From NCBI GenBank assembly GCA_046349915.1, contig JAXMBL010000007.1, positions 434,001 through 498,000 of the forward strand: a stretch of DNA of 64,000 nt, read 5' to 3'. Position 1 is the first letter of the stretch. Each line of letters begins with the position of its first letter. The position numbers and the translations under genes were made by a program. The DNA comes from CAIXSC01 sp046349915 (GTDB lineage Bacteria; Planctomycetota; Planctomycetia; Pirellulales; Pirellulaceae). A model generated the notes under the pieces. It did not search any database, was not told where the DNA came from, and saw nothing but the letters and a program-made list of their open reading frames with translations. Of this stretch, positions 9,227-18,445 are shown piece after piece.

Positions 9227-10028
9227 CAGCGTCTCGAGTCCTTATGGCTTGCCCTTGGCGCCTCCGGGTAACTCGACGGTCAATGCTCCCGTCACGTCGC
9301 TGCGGCTGAAAGTGCTGGAATGCCCTTCTTCGCCCGCTGCGGGCGAGAATATGAATCGCGTGGACAACCCGACTGACTTCTACACGATGAATAACGCGAA
9401 GCGGACGAACTACCTGTTCGCGACCGGGGTATTCACCGATTACGACCAACCTTGGGCAAATCTGAGCGGTGACATCCGACGAGGTGCGTTTGGTAACGAC
9501 GGAGCGGCGAATTTTGCGGCTCTGACCGACGGCACCAGCAACACGATCGCCATGGGCGAGGCCTCGGGCGGTCGTGACAAGACGTCGACGGTCTATGGTC
9601 CCTGGGGACTTTCGGGCACCCACACCTGCTGCCATGGTCGCGTGGTAGGAACCAGCACCACTGCGATTGCCTTTACGGCGGTCGAGGCACGAGACTGGCA
9701 CATTAACGGTCGTTACAGTGGCAATACGCTCAAGCAGAGCTATGCCTGGGTGTTCAATAGCTTGCATCCCGGTGGTGCTCAGTTCTGTCTCGCGGATGGC
9801 TCGGTCCGCTTCATCGCTCAGACAACTGACTACGGCATCTTCTTGCGATTGAATTTCATTCGCGACGGCGAGCCGGTCGGAAACTACTAGTCCTCAGCGT
9901 TCCGCTCTGACCAGCGTGAAAGTTAGATAGCGTTTCACTTGGCGGCGGGTTTCTTAGCTATGCCTGCGGCGAGATCTCGTCGCCGCGGGCGGTTGTCTCT
10001 TGGTTTAAGCATCCCCTTTGAGCACATC

Positions 10029-10538
10029 ATGAAGCGCACTCAAGTTAATTCATTACCAATGATGGTCTGGAATCGTCGCTCGATCGCAACTCTGGCCTCT
10101 GGCCTGCTGACGCTCGCCCTTGTTCTAACTGGCTGCGGTGGTTCGGAAGGCCCCCCGACCGTGAAGGTCTCGGGAGTGGTGACCTTGGACGGGAAACCGT
10201 TGGCGGATGCCGACGTGAACTTCGTCAGCAAGACGCACGCTGGCTACGGTAAGACCGACAAAGATGGCAAGTTTCAATTGGTGAGCGGCGCTGTGGTGGG
10301 CGAGAACATCGTCTATTTCAGCAAAATTGACGATCCCAAGTTTGTTGACGATCCCGCCAACGGGATGGACGCCGGACAGTTGGCCGCGGCAGCGGCGGCG
10401 ACTGGAGGTCGAGCGAACGCTCCGAAGGGACAATTGGTCCCGCCCGAGTTTGCCTCGGCCGACTCCAAGCTGAAGTTCATGGTTCCGGATGGAGGAACTA
10501 CATCCGCCAACTTTGACCTCACCGGCGGCGCCAAGTAA
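10029..10538 (+). CDS. Planctomycete lipoprotein with carboxypeptidase-regulatory-like domain
   Basis: 169 residues from the ATG at 10029. A signal peptide (SGLLTLALVLTGC) ends in a lipobox Cys near residue 37, so the protein is expected to be lipid-anchored. VKVSGVVTLDGKPLADADVNF followed by GKTDKDGKFQLV is the beta-sandwich pattern of carboxypeptidase-regulatory-like (transthyretin-like) domains. A low-complexity Ala-rich part follows. It lies just after the split DUF1559 gene, and the same order (DUF1559 then small lipoprotein) recurs at 19336-17778, so the two may act together at the cell surface. Function unknown. Confidence 0.8.
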   Translation: MKRTQVNSLPMMVWNRRSIATLASGLLTLALVLTGCGGSEGPPTVKVSGVVTLDGKPLADADVNFVSKTHAGYGKTDKDGKFQLVSGAVVGENIVYFSKIDDPKFVDDPANGMDAGQLAAAAAATGGRANAPKGQLVPPEFASADSKLKFMVPDGGTTSANFDLTGGAK

Positions 10539-10554
10539 TTTGCCGCGGAATGGC

Positions 10555-10577
10555 GTAGCCATCTCGCTTCGCGAGAT
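10555..10577 (+). repeat. REP-like element: GTAGCC plus hairpin
   Basis: GTAGCC at 10555-10560 is followed by the perfect palindrome ATCTCGC-TTC-GCGAGAT (10561-10577). It lies 17 bases after the lipoprotein stop. The same GTAGCC-plus-hairpin plan recurs at 61989-62012 and 62100-62123 on the other strand. It could also act as an mRNA 3' stabiliser. Confidence 0.6.
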
Positions 10578-10719
10578 GAACAGCAGCACCGCGTACAAAC
10601 GCCGCCCTTGGAATTGGCCACGGAATGGCACGGAAAATCACGGAAGAGGAATAGGTCGGAGATTGAGGAATACGAGATTGCCATTCGATCACTGGCCGCA
10701 ATCTCGTGGGTGAGTAGGT

Positions 10720-10742
10720 TTAGCCATCTCGCTTCGCGAGAT
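10720..10742 (+). repeat. REP-like element, second copy
   Basis: The identical palindrome ATCTCGC-TTC-GCGAGAT (10726-10742) is preceded by TTAGCC instead of GTAGCC. It lies between the convergent lipoprotein and LigD-like genes. The bases between the two copies (10578-10719) hold short CACGGAA-type direct repeats and no gene I can support. Confidence 0.55.
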
Positions 10743-10760
10743 CGACGCCGCGACGAATCA

Positions 10761-11186
10761 CTAAGTTATCGGCAGAACCACGCTGATGGCCAAATAGCGG
10801 CCATCGGCGAAGGCGCCGGTCAATTGGACTTTCCAAACGTTCGAACTCGGGTCTTCGAACGATTCGTGAACTCCCATGGCAATACGTTGCACCACGCCTC
10901 GATTGTTGCTGACGGGGCCTTCGTAATCCAAGTAAGCGAGGCGGTGTTCGGGCAGAGGCCGAGTTATCGGGCGCAGATCGATTTCGTTGTTGTCGATGGT
11001 CTCGGACGGTGAAGCTTGGTCAAGATGCGAGAGCGACGTGAGTTCCCAGGTTCGAAGGATCTCTCCGATTTCGATCATCAGATCCCAGTGGGATGCACGA
11101 GTCGAGTCAGGCGGCAAATCGTGTCGCAAGAGCACGAAGCGACCTGTGTGGGAACGATTGCCTTGGGTGTCGGAAGAATCGTCCAT
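10761..11186 (-). CDS. Stand-alone LigD phosphoesterase-like domain protein
   Basis: 141 residues. RFVLLRHDLPPDSTRASHWDL followed by MIE, then LRTWEL, HRLAYLDYEGPVSNNRG and a final strand YLAIS matches the layout of the 3'-phosphoesterase (PE) domain found at the N-terminus of LigD, the bacterial NHEJ ligase (DNA polymerase LigD, PE module). In LigD it trims 3' ends of DNA. Here it stands alone, with no ligase or Ku gene in the window. Single-domain versions exist in planctomycetes; whether the metal-binding residues are all kept cannot be judged without an alignment. Confidence 0.75.
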   Translation of the reverse strand: MDDSSDTQGNRSHTGRFVLLRHDLPPDSTRASHWDLMIEIGEILRTWELTSLSHLDQASPSETIDNNEIDLRPITRPLPEHRLAYLDYEGPVSNNRGVVQRIAMGVHESFEDPSSNVWKVQLTGAFADGRYLAISVVLPIT

Positions 11187-11235
11187 CGAGTGAAATCGCT
11201 CGGCTCACGCTCGTCGCGCTGGGGAACTTGCACGA

Positions 11236-13875
11236 TTAGTCGGCCGTAACCGTGGTCTCTTCGACGATCGTAACGCCTGCCGGTTGGAGGACGCTACGCA
11301 CAATCGCTCGAACTTGAAGTTTGCCCGGTTGAGTCGCGGGGATTTCAATGCGGCACGGTCGCAGCGCCTCGCGAGCTCGCAGTTCCGCGATCGGCTCCAT
11401 CTCCAGCGTGCGGCCGTCGGCGGCGAGTCCTCGGGCGCGGAAATTGGAGATTTTGACGCGAGTGAAATCGACTCCGGGCGGTAGTTCGAGCGCCAGGGTC
11501 ACGTTTTGGTCCGCCACGTCGCGATCATTCTGAATTCGCAAGATGTAGGTGATCATTTGCCCGACCTTGACCGGGTCGGCCAACTCGGCGATCGACGCGG
11601 TCAATTCACCGGGGGCGTTTGCTCCGCCTGGTGGCAAATTGGGGGGCGGCGGAGGCGTCGTGGAGTCGGCGGGCGGAGGCCCCGCGGCTCCGGGAGGCGT
11701 GATTTCGGTGGCGAGTTCCGCGGACTGAGAGGCCGATTGATCGGCGGACACGGTCACGCGATTTAGCGCCGCTGGATCGGGCTGAAGGCAATTGGCGCGA
11801 ACCACGAAGCTGCGACGTTCGTCGCGTGCTAGCTGCGGAACATCCCAGACCAATTGGCCGCGAGCCGCATTGAAGCCAGCCGAGGCCTCGATCGGTTGAA
11901 GCGAGGGGCTGAACTGATAGACAAGTCGGACGTTGGAAAGGGGTGCCGCTCCCGCGTTGTAGATGCTGATGGTGTAATCGACCGCCTGCCCCACTTGTTG
12001 ACGGCCGGCGCCCGAAATCTGGACTCGTAAAGGCGCGTTGCCGCCCGGAACGGTCCCAGGAGGTGGAGCGGTCGCGACAACGCATCCCTGGGCGGTCGCC
12101 GTATGACCGCCATCGGCCGTCGCGTCAATCACGTGACACAGTTGCCCCGGTTGTCGCGCGATAAATGTCAACGCGACTCGTTTCGTTTCGCCCGCCGCCA
12201 TCGTCCCCACATTCCACTGCAACGGACTACGCTCGCCTTGAATGTGGGCCAGGCCCTCGTCAAAGCGATCCATCAACTGCACATTGGTCAGCGGTGTCGA
12301 AGATTGATTGGTCACTTCGATGCGGAATTGGGCTTCGGCTCCTACCGGAACCTGGGAGGGGCCCGACATGTTGATCGCCAACGCGGGGGCATAAATGCGA
12401 GCCCGGTCGAGACAGTTTTCCGCGCTCAATCCGTCCGCCGACTGAGCACGAGCGCAGTAGCGAATGTCGCCGGGCCGGATCGCTTGGAAAGTGACGTCGA
12501 GAATTCGTTGACCGCGAGCGGGAAGATCCCCCAGTCGCCATTCCAGGTGATCGCCGAACCATTGCCCCTGCGGGGAACTGGTTACGTATTTCAAACTTGG
12601 AGGAGGCGCGTCGGTGACGACCACATCGCGTGTCGGCAACTCGCCTTGGTTCGTGACCACAATGCGGAAGACGCCGGTGGTCCCGAGCGGGATGGTGTCG
12701 GGGCCTAAGACTTGCATGGACAAGCCAGGAGCGCTCCACGTCACGGTCGTCTCACCGGTTCCCACCGTCATGCGCGGCGATTGATCGCTCACCGGTCGAA
12801 TGACTTCAATGGTGACTCGAGCCGTTCCTCCGCCCGAGGCCGGGGGTAGGATTTCCACCGCCGCTTTCCCCTCGGCGTCCGTGGGGACTTCGATCTGTGT
12901 GTCATTGTTGGCGAAACGCACATCAAGGCCTTCGACCGCGTATCGCACCAGCCAGCCCACATGGGGCGTGGAGTTCGATGAGCGGGAGACGGTCGTGGTC
13001 AGAATCGAGGACTCGCCGGCTCGAGCAACGGCGGGCCCTGGAAAGGCCCATTGAGCGTCAATCCAGTGAATGGAGGCCGTTTGGCGACGGCGATCCCAAC
13101 CTGGAGCGCGCGGAGCCCAGACCGTCACATGACTGGTTCCCTCGGTGGGCGACGTGACACTGATCCAGGTCTGCCCCTTGGCGACTCGCACGTCGTCCTG
13201 GGGCATGGGAGTTCCACGCGTGATCACCTGAGGTTTATAAGATGTGTAACCGACGGCAAAATCGCCGGTGAGTTTCTTCGGGTACTCCTGACGCCAACGC
13301 TGGACGCAGTCAGCCCCGACATCGCCTACTTCCACGATCATGCCAACACTGTCGGGCGACATCATCCACTCGACCGGTTGGCGCATGATGAAGTGGCCGT
13401 CCGCGCCACAGTAACCTGCGAGCAAAACTACATCCGTGCCTACCGGCGCCACGACTCGACTCGGCGTTAATTTCAATTGATTGACGCCGCCTGGCGCGGA
13501 CGGATCGTTGGGACCGCAGGCGGCGGGCGTCGCTGCTAGCGCGGCTGGCGGCGGGCAGGCGGCTTGAGGCGCCATGGCGACCGGTGCTGTCGCGCCCAAT
13601 TCCGTCGCGGCGCACGGAGGCGGCTTGGGAGGCGCGACGAAAGCAGGCTTCGGAGTGCAACTCTCGAGCGTGGTGGTTGTCGTGCGTGAAAAGATTCGCT
13701 CGCCCGAAGGATCGATCGCGGGCAAGCGGATGCTCTGACAGCCCAACGACAGACTCATTAGGGCGAGCAACCCGACAAGGGTTGGCGGGATGCCTGAAGA
13801 CAACGGGCGCGCGACGCGACCAACAACCTTGTCGGTCGCGTTCGTTCGGCTTGCCGTTCGCCGCGTCATCGCCAT
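11236..13875 (-). CDS. Large lipoprotein with DUF11-type repeat domains
   Basis: 879 residues. A long basic N-terminus leads into a hydrophobic stretch ending in the lipobox LSLGC (about residue 46), followed by a Pro/Ala/Cys-rich linker. The body shows repeated immunoglobulin-like DUF11 units: GPDTIPLGTTGVFRIVVTNQ, GPSQVPVGAEAQFRIEVTNQ, VGQAVDYTISIYN and VGQMITYILRIQN, each with the conserved N and a following PLTNVQL-type strand. Such repeats are structural and occur in bacterial surface and adhesion proteins. A Pro-rich linker near residue 740 separates the last repeat. The rightward ORFs opposite it are shadows. Likely outer-surface scaffold; partner unknown. Confidence 0.85.
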   Translation of the reverse strand: MAMTRRTASRTNATDKVVGRVARPLSSGIPPTLVGLLALMSLSLGCQSIRLPAIDPSGERIFSRTTTTTLESCTPKPAFVAPPKPPPCAATELGATAPVAMAPQAACPPPAALAATPAACGPNDPSAPGGVNQLKLTPSRVVAPVGTDVVLLAGYCGADGHFIMRQPVEWMMSPDSVGMIVEVGDVGADCVQRWRQEYPKKLTGDFAVGYTSYKPQVITRGTPMPQDDVRVAKGQTWISVTSPTEGTSHVTVWAPRAPGWDRRRQTASIHWIDAQWAFPGPAVARAGESSILTTTVSRSSNSTPHVGWLVRYAVEGLDVRFANNDTQIEVPTDAEGKAAVEILPPASGGGTARVTIEVIRPVSDQSPRMTVGTGETTVTWSAPGLSMQVLGPDTIPLGTTGVFRIVVTNQGELPTRDVVVTDAPPPSLKYVTSSPQGQWFGDHLEWRLGDLPARGQRILDVTFQAIRPGDIRYCARAQSADGLSAENCLDRARIYAPALAINMSGPSQVPVGAEAQFRIEVTNQSSTPLTNVQLMDRFDEGLAHIQGERSPLQWNVGTMAAGETKRVALTFIARQPGQLCHVIDATADGGHTATAQGCVVATAPPPGTVPGGNAPLRVQISGAGRQQVGQAVDYTISIYNAGAAPLSNVRLVYQFSPSLQPIEASAGFNAARGQLVWDVPQLARDERRSFVVRANCLQPDPAALNRVTVSADQSASQSAELATEITPPGAAGPPPADSTTPPPPPNLPPGGANAPGELTASIAELADPVKVGQMITYILRIQNDRDVADQNVTLALELPPGVDFTRVKISNFRARGLAADGRTLEMEPIAELRAREALRPCRIEIPATQPGKLQVRAIVRSVLQPAGVTIVEETTVTAD

Positions 13876-14090
13876 GCCATCGCGTCCTATTCGGAGCGAC
13901 TCGCACGACCCGATCGGTGCTGCCGTCGGTTAACTCCGCGCCTTGTCGACTCCGTGGAAACCTAGCACGTTCATGCGGCCCTTGTGGACATTTCACCACA
14001 TGGGATGAGGCGAAACAGCGACATTCTTGGCTTCGCCAGGGCACTCGTCACGCTTGTAGTGATCGAGACGATTGTGCAAGTGGTCGTCTC

Positions 14091-15056
14091 TTAGCGTCGT
14101 CGACCAAAAATGCCGGTGGCGTACCAAACTCCGTTGGCGCCCCGTTGCATGTCGTAGGCAAAGTAAGGATGGGACGCCGAGACCGCACTCCAGTGTCCCG
14201 ACGATTGCCGCCAACTCCGGACGCACTCGCGCGCTGCCGCCCAAAGTCCCTGCGAGGGCCAACTCTCGGCGCATACCTCCTGAGCCACGACGTCGCCTGG
14301 GAGTCTACCATTGATCCGGTGAAATCGGCTTTCCCAGGCGTGGTGCCCTTGCACGCGGATCATCGCCTGATAAGCGGCGTGTGCTCGAACCTCTTCCACT
14401 AACACGGGATGCCATTCGCCATCGGCGCTGCGCGGACTCTCGGGGTGAATCCGCACCGCATACACCAAGGTTCGTTGAGTCAAACTGCCCTCGGGGAGGT
14501 TCAGCAGGACATCCACTTCGCTGGCAGTGGGATAGCGACAGCCGCTTTCCGCGTTTGTGTCCGCGCAAGGAATCAAGCTGATGACTGAACGGAATGACTC
14601 GCTATTCGGGTCGCGACAGTCAACGATCGCCAGCCCAGGCCCTTGCTGTAACTCCGCGAAAGCGCTGTGCTCGCCCAAGCTAATCCGCTGATCGTTGACC
14701 ACGACTTGACTGTCGGCGGAAACATCTGCCAAGGTGAATTGGCTCAGTTTCTCCACGCACGACGGTGAAATTGTCAGCGAGTTTTGCCATGACTTGGCGG
14801 CTCGCTCTTGGGCGGGAGAGGTATGGAATTGCACGAGCAGGAGTGTATGCCGTTCCGCGGCTTCTGCGCGCGCCTGCTCGTAGTCCGAGTGCCATCGCAG
14901 GCTGGCCTTGGGTGGATTGGCCGCCGAGGGCGGCGATAACGCCTCTTGGCTGCTGGCTTGCGCACCAAAAGCAAGGGCAAGCATCAGCCCAACGAGGGCT
15001 CGGCCAAGTGTGGCCGTGGGGAAAGAGCTGAACGGGTAATGTTGCGACTGCACCAT
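14091..15056 (-). CDS. Secreted protein, thioredoxin-like N-terminus and possible CAP-like C-terminus
   Basis: 321 residues with a signal peptide (LGRALVGLMLALAFGAQAS). Residues about 50-160 have the pattern of a thioredoxin fold without the CxxC motif: WHSDYEQARAEAAERHTLLL, VEKLSQFTLADVSAD and ELQQGPGLAIVD. The C-terminal part has HHAWESRFHRINGRLPGDVV, then CVRSWRQSSGHWSAV and WYATGIFG, which resembles the His/Trp blocks of CAP/SCP secreted proteins. Both domain calls are pattern resemblance only. It is a monocistron facing the divergent 15250 gene. Confidence 0.65.
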   Translation of the reverse strand: MVQSQHYPFSSFPTATLGRALVGLMLALAFGAQASSQEALSPPSAANPPKASLRWHSDYEQARAEAAERHTLLLVQFHTSPAQERAAKSWQNSLTISPSCVEKLSQFTLADVSADSQVVVNDQRISLGEHSAFAELQQGPGLAIVDCRDPNSESFRSVISLIPCADTNAESGCRYPTASEVDVLLNLPEGSLTQRTLVYAVRIHPESPRSADGEWHPVLVEEVRAHAAYQAMIRVQGHHAWESRFHRINGRLPGDVVAQEVCAESWPSQGLWAAARECVRSWRQSSGHWSAVSASHPYFAYDMQRGANGVWYATGIFGRRR

Positions 15057-15249
15057 GAAGTTTCAAGGATTGTTGTGGTTGAGGTGTTTGGGTTGTTTGC
15101 GGCGACTGGGGATTGTAGCCGGTCCCGGCGGGCTTTTGGGAGGGAAATAAGGGTTGCATAAACTACGACGGATGTGGAAGATGTGACTTGTTTGCGAACG
15201 GGGACGCGGAGTGTCCGTGGCGTGGGCAGTTGGCACGAGGAGTTGCTCG

Positions 15250-17157
15250 ATGCGTGGTTGGAACCTTCGAAAGATCGCAGTCCCGCTGGCCCTTTGCGCG
15301 GCGGTCGCCTGGGTAGGAATGGCTGCCGTTTGTGAGTTGCAAGGTCAAGAATTGGAAGGGTTTAACGATTTTTCGAAGGATGAGTTAGAGAAAGCGAGAG
15401 CCAACGTCCGACAGCGAATTGCGGCATTCAAGGAGCGGCTGGCGCGTGATCCGGCAGAGATTCGCGAGGGATGGATCAGCTTTATGCTGACCGATTCCAT
15501 GGAGCGTCAATTAGCGGCGACTCGGATCAACGCGGTGACAGAACGTAAGATCCGTGAGCGGATTCTCAGTGGCAAAGCGGGGCTCGACTTTTCTCCCGTA
15601 GTGGCTCTGCGTCAGTCGTATCTTGACTTTGGCGATTTGCGAGAGATGACGAGTCAGAGCGACTTGCCACAGTACTTTGCGGGCTTGCAAGGTCGAGTTC
15701 GCGAGAAGTTGGTTGACTATGAAAAGACGGCATCGCCGTTTACGGCCGCCGAAATCAGCCGGGACGTGCGGTTTTTGCGACGGGCGCGGCAAGCTCCGCG
15801 ATTGTTGGCGTCGTTTGATTCTCGATATGATCGCGAGAATTTTCTGGCGCAGGCGTCTCGCCGCTTGGTGGCCGCGGGAATTGAGCAGCCCGTCGACGAG
15901 ACTAGTGCGATTAGTGATGTGATGCTGGGAGTGAGTATTCAGGGAGTGGCCCGCATGACGGGGCAAGTCACCTTGGAATTTACTCCAAGCACCGAGCATG
16001 CCGCATTGGAACTGCTGTTGAATGGTCACGCCTATTCGAGCAACACGGGACGCAAGCGCAGCGTGACGGTCATGTCGACGGGCACGACCTCAATCAGTGC
16101 CAGAAAGTCGCTGTCGATTACAGATTTGGGACTTAGCGGCTCGCCGGCGGTCGCGGCTTGCGCGACGGCTAGCTCCATTGATGGCATTGATGCGAAGTGT
16201 GGTCTGGTCGAGAGGCTGGCCTGGAAAAAGGCGCGTCAAAGCCAGGGGCAAGCCGAGGCGTTGGCCTCTTCCAAGGCGGAGGCTCGCATTGAGCAGCGGG
16301 TGGATGAGCAAGCCCAGCAAATGTTCACGGAAGCGAACCAGTCGTTTCGCGACAAGTTTCGGCGACCATTGATTGGACGAGACGGCTTGCCGAAGTCGCT
16401 GCGGTTGGGAACGACTGTCGACAAGCTGCTCGTCCATTGGTTGCAACGACGGCCCGACGAGTTGGGGGCGGATACGCCGCCGCCGCCGTTCGTGGGTGAG
16501 GCCGATTTAGCCGTTCGTGTGCATCAGTCGTACGTAAGCAACTTTTCGGCTGCGGTGATCGGCGGAATGAAGTTGACGGATGAGCGACTGGCTGAATTAG
16601 TGAAGCAAGCGACCGGGGAGGTCCCCGAAGAGTTGCGGATTGACGACGACAAGGATGCCTGGTCAATCACGTTCGCGGAGAAGTCGCCCTTGAGCGTGCG
16701 GATTTTGGAAAATGGAATGATCACAGTGACGGTCGACGGTGATTCGTTCACGCGAAACGACCGACATGTCCCCGATAAATTGCGGATGTCGGCGACCTAC
16801 AAGTATGAACAGACGCCGACAGGGGCGAAGTTTATTCGGCAAGGCGATGTGGCGGTCGATTTTGCGGCGGAAAAAGTGGGGATTGCCGTGGGGATCAAGC
16901 CGCTGATGAGTCGTAAGTTTGCCGCACTTTTTAAGCCGGAGATCGACCTTAAGGACATCAAGTTGCCTGGCCGTTGGGAGAAAGCGGGGAAGCTGCAAGT
17001 GATCGACTTTAACGCCGCTCAGCAGTGGATCTCGGTGGCTTGGAATCTTGTGCCTCGATCGGCTGATGAAACGACAGAAAAGACACCGGCGACCGCGGGC
17101 AAAATGCCAGCGGATGCAGATGCAGCGATCGAAGTGGCCCAATCGGATTCGCCCTGA
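15250..17157 (+). CDS. Secreted hypothetical protein, 635 residues
   Basis: Starts at the ATG at 15250, with GAGGAG seven bases upstream, and opens with a signal peptide (AVPLALCAAVAWVGMAAVCE). I do not recognise a named family. The N-terminal 150 residues are mostly charged helix (DELEKARANVRQRIAAF, NAVTERKIRERIL). A middle stretch GVSIQGVARMTGQVTLEF is beta-rich. A Lys/Glu-rich helix near residue 330 (ALASSKAEARIEQRVDEQAQ) precedes the last beta-rich third. It looks like a periplasmic protein of the planctomycete type. The next gene, 17290, follows in the same direction. Confidence 0.75.
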   Translation: MRGWNLRKIAVPLALCAAVAWVGMAAVCELQGQELEGFNDFSKDELEKARANVRQRIAAFKERLARDPAEIREGWISFMLTDSMERQLAATRINAVTERKIRERILSGKAGLDFSPVVALRQSYLDFGDLREMTSQSDLPQYFAGLQGRVREKLVDYEKTASPFTAAEISRDVRFLRRARQAPRLLASFDSRYDRENFLAQASRRLVAAGIEQPVDETSAISDVMLGVSIQGVARMTGQVTLEFTPSTEHAALELLLNGHAYSSNTGRKRSVTVMSTGTTSISARKSLSITDLGLSGSPAVAACATASSIDGIDAKCGLVERLAWKKARQSQGQAEALASSKAEARIEQRVDEQAQQMFTEANQSFRDKFRRPLIGRDGLPKSLRLGTTVDKLLVHWLQRRPDELGADTPPPPFVGEADLAVRVHQSYVSNFSAAVIGGMKLTDERLAELVKQATGEVPEELRIDDDKDAWSITFAEKSPLSVRILENGMITVTVDGDSFTRNDRHVPDKLRMSATYKYEQTPTGAKFIRQGDVAVDFAAEKVGIAVGIKPLMSRKFAALFKPEIDLKDIKLPGRWEKAGKLQVIDFNAAQQWISVAWNLVPRSADETTEKTPATAGKMPADADAAIEVAQSDSP

Positions 17158-17289
17158 GCGGAACCGATGCGAAGTTGTTGTGAATCAACCACCAAGCAGG
17201 GTGGCTGGATTACGGCGTGATGCTGGCCTACGCTAGGGAAGCGTCGCGTAAGCAAGAAACGCATCCCACTCGCTGGAGACACTCAGGAC

Positions 17290-17766
17290 ATGGATCGTTG
17301 GGTCGAAGTAACGTTTGATTGCATTCCGCTGCGATCAGTCCCTCGAGTTGATGTGCCGATCGACGCCTCGCCTAAGTTTCAGGCGTTGTGCGAGTCGATT
17401 AAGCGAGCCATCGAGACGCATGGAGCGCATAACTCGTATTTTCTCTACAACGCTCGTTGCGTCTTTCACCTCACCAACAATCCAGACAGCGGCGCCTTGC
17501 ACTTTCGGTTCGAAGGAACGGTGTTAACGGACGAGTCAGATCAGAAGACGGCACGAGCCGATCTGCAAGTCGAACTGGCGCACGAGAATTGCGATTGGTT
17601 AACCGAAGCAGTGTTGAAGTGGTTTCACCAAACGGTGCCGTTTGCGGTGAGGGCCGAGTTTGATCGGTACATCGCGGCGGGCGACTTGGAGAAGACTCGC
17701 GAGCGACTTGCCAAAATGCAAGCCGCTTCGGATCAAGCGGGTGGCTTCGTCGGGATGTATTTGTGA
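17290..17766 (+). CDS. Conserved hypothetical protein, 158 residues
   Basis: Short cytoplasmic-looking protein without signal peptide or membrane segment. It begins WVEVTFDCIPLRSV and has a conserved-looking FLYNARCVFHLTNNPD, then GALHFRFEGTVLTD and a charged helical tail. Codon use matches its neighbours and the frame is well spaced from both, so I take it as real. No function assigned. Confidence 0.7.
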   Translation: MDRWVEVTFDCIPLRSVPRVDVPIDASPKFQALCESIKRAIETHGAHNSYFLYNARCVFHLTNNPDSGALHFRFEGTVLTDESDQKTARADLQVELAHENCDWLTEAVLKWFHQTVPFAVRAEFDRYIAAGDLEKTRERLAKMQAASDQAGGFVGMYL

Positions 17767-17777
17767 AACAGCCGAAC

Positions 17778-18230
17778 TTACTTGACTTCTAGATCAACGG
17801 GCGAGCCTTCCGCGACCGCTGCCTTGAGCGGCGTGGTGTCCATCTTGGTGTAGGTTAAGTCAATCGCCATATACTTAGGGGCTTGCATCGCTCCGGGGGG
17901 AGTGGCGAGACCCGCCGGGGCCGTGTTCATTTTTTGCCCCATGGGCGTCATCATGTTCCCACCGATACGCAGGTGAGTGTTATCGACGGTCACCTTGCAT
18001 TCGCCGACAGGCGCGAGTGGCACGGTGTAAGTGCCATCGGGAGAGATCATCCCACTGCCGGTCACTTGCGGATTGCTTGCCAGTGCAAAGACGATTGTAC
18101 CGCCGGTGAGCGGGCCCTTACCGGCGACAGTTACTTTCCCTTTGAGTTCGGTGGTCGGCGGGGCGCCGTCGCCACAACCAACCAACGGGCTCAACGCGAT
18201 GCAAACGAGCAGTGCCAGGGCTTTTTTCAC
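17778..18230 (-). CDS. Small planctomycete lipoprotein
   Basis: 150 residues from a GTG at 18230, which has GGAG nine bases upstream; the ATG at 18278 adds 16 residues without a ribosome binding site. VKKALALLVCIALSPLVGC is a signal peptide with lipobox Cys near residue 19. The mature part has ELKGKVTVAGKGPLTGGTIV and GSGMISPDGTYTVPLAP, a carboxypeptidase-regulatory-like beta pattern. It follows a DUF1559 gene, as the lipoprotein at 10029 does. Confidence 0.78.
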   Translation of the reverse strand: MKKALALLVCIALSPLVGCGDGAPPTTELKGKVTVAGKGPLTGGTIVFALASNPQVTGSGMISPDGTYTVPLAPVGECKVTVDNTHLRIGGNMMTPMGQKMNTAPAGLATPPGAMQAPKYMAIDLTYTKMDTTPLKAAVAEGSPVDLEVK

Positions 18231-18445
18231 GGTAGTAACTCCGTCGAGATCAATGATTGGAGAAAAAGGGTGACGCAAGCCGCTGGCTCGAACTGGCGCT
18301 TCGCCAGGGCAGGGGACTCGCCAGTCGTTGCTTGCTAGTTCATCAAGCAGTGAGGCAACGACGCACCCACAAGGCGGCCGATTCCCACTAGGGAAAACGG
18401 CCGTGAAGACTCAACTCAATGCAGAGCATCGCGAGCTAAAGAGCG

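Larger units (their letters stand above)
6997..9890 (+). pseudogene. DUF1559 pilin-like protein gene split by an IS1380-type element
   Basis: The 5' part (6997-7355) encodes a type IV pilin-like start, GFTLVELLVVIAIIGVLVAL followed by LLPAVQAAREAARR, which is the DUF1559 hallmark in planctomycetes. The 3' part resumes at 9227 and ends at 9890 with TDGTSNTIAMGE, FNSLHPGGAQFCLADGSV and the usual C-terminal tail. The insertion occupies 7356-9221, flanked by CCTAG. Removing the element and one CCTAG copy joins codon 7354 to 9227 in frame and gives a 340-residue protein of normal length without a stop. GGGGAG six bases before the ATG is a good ribosome binding site. A short truncated product may still be made from the 5' part (stop at 7383). 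Confidence 0.9.
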
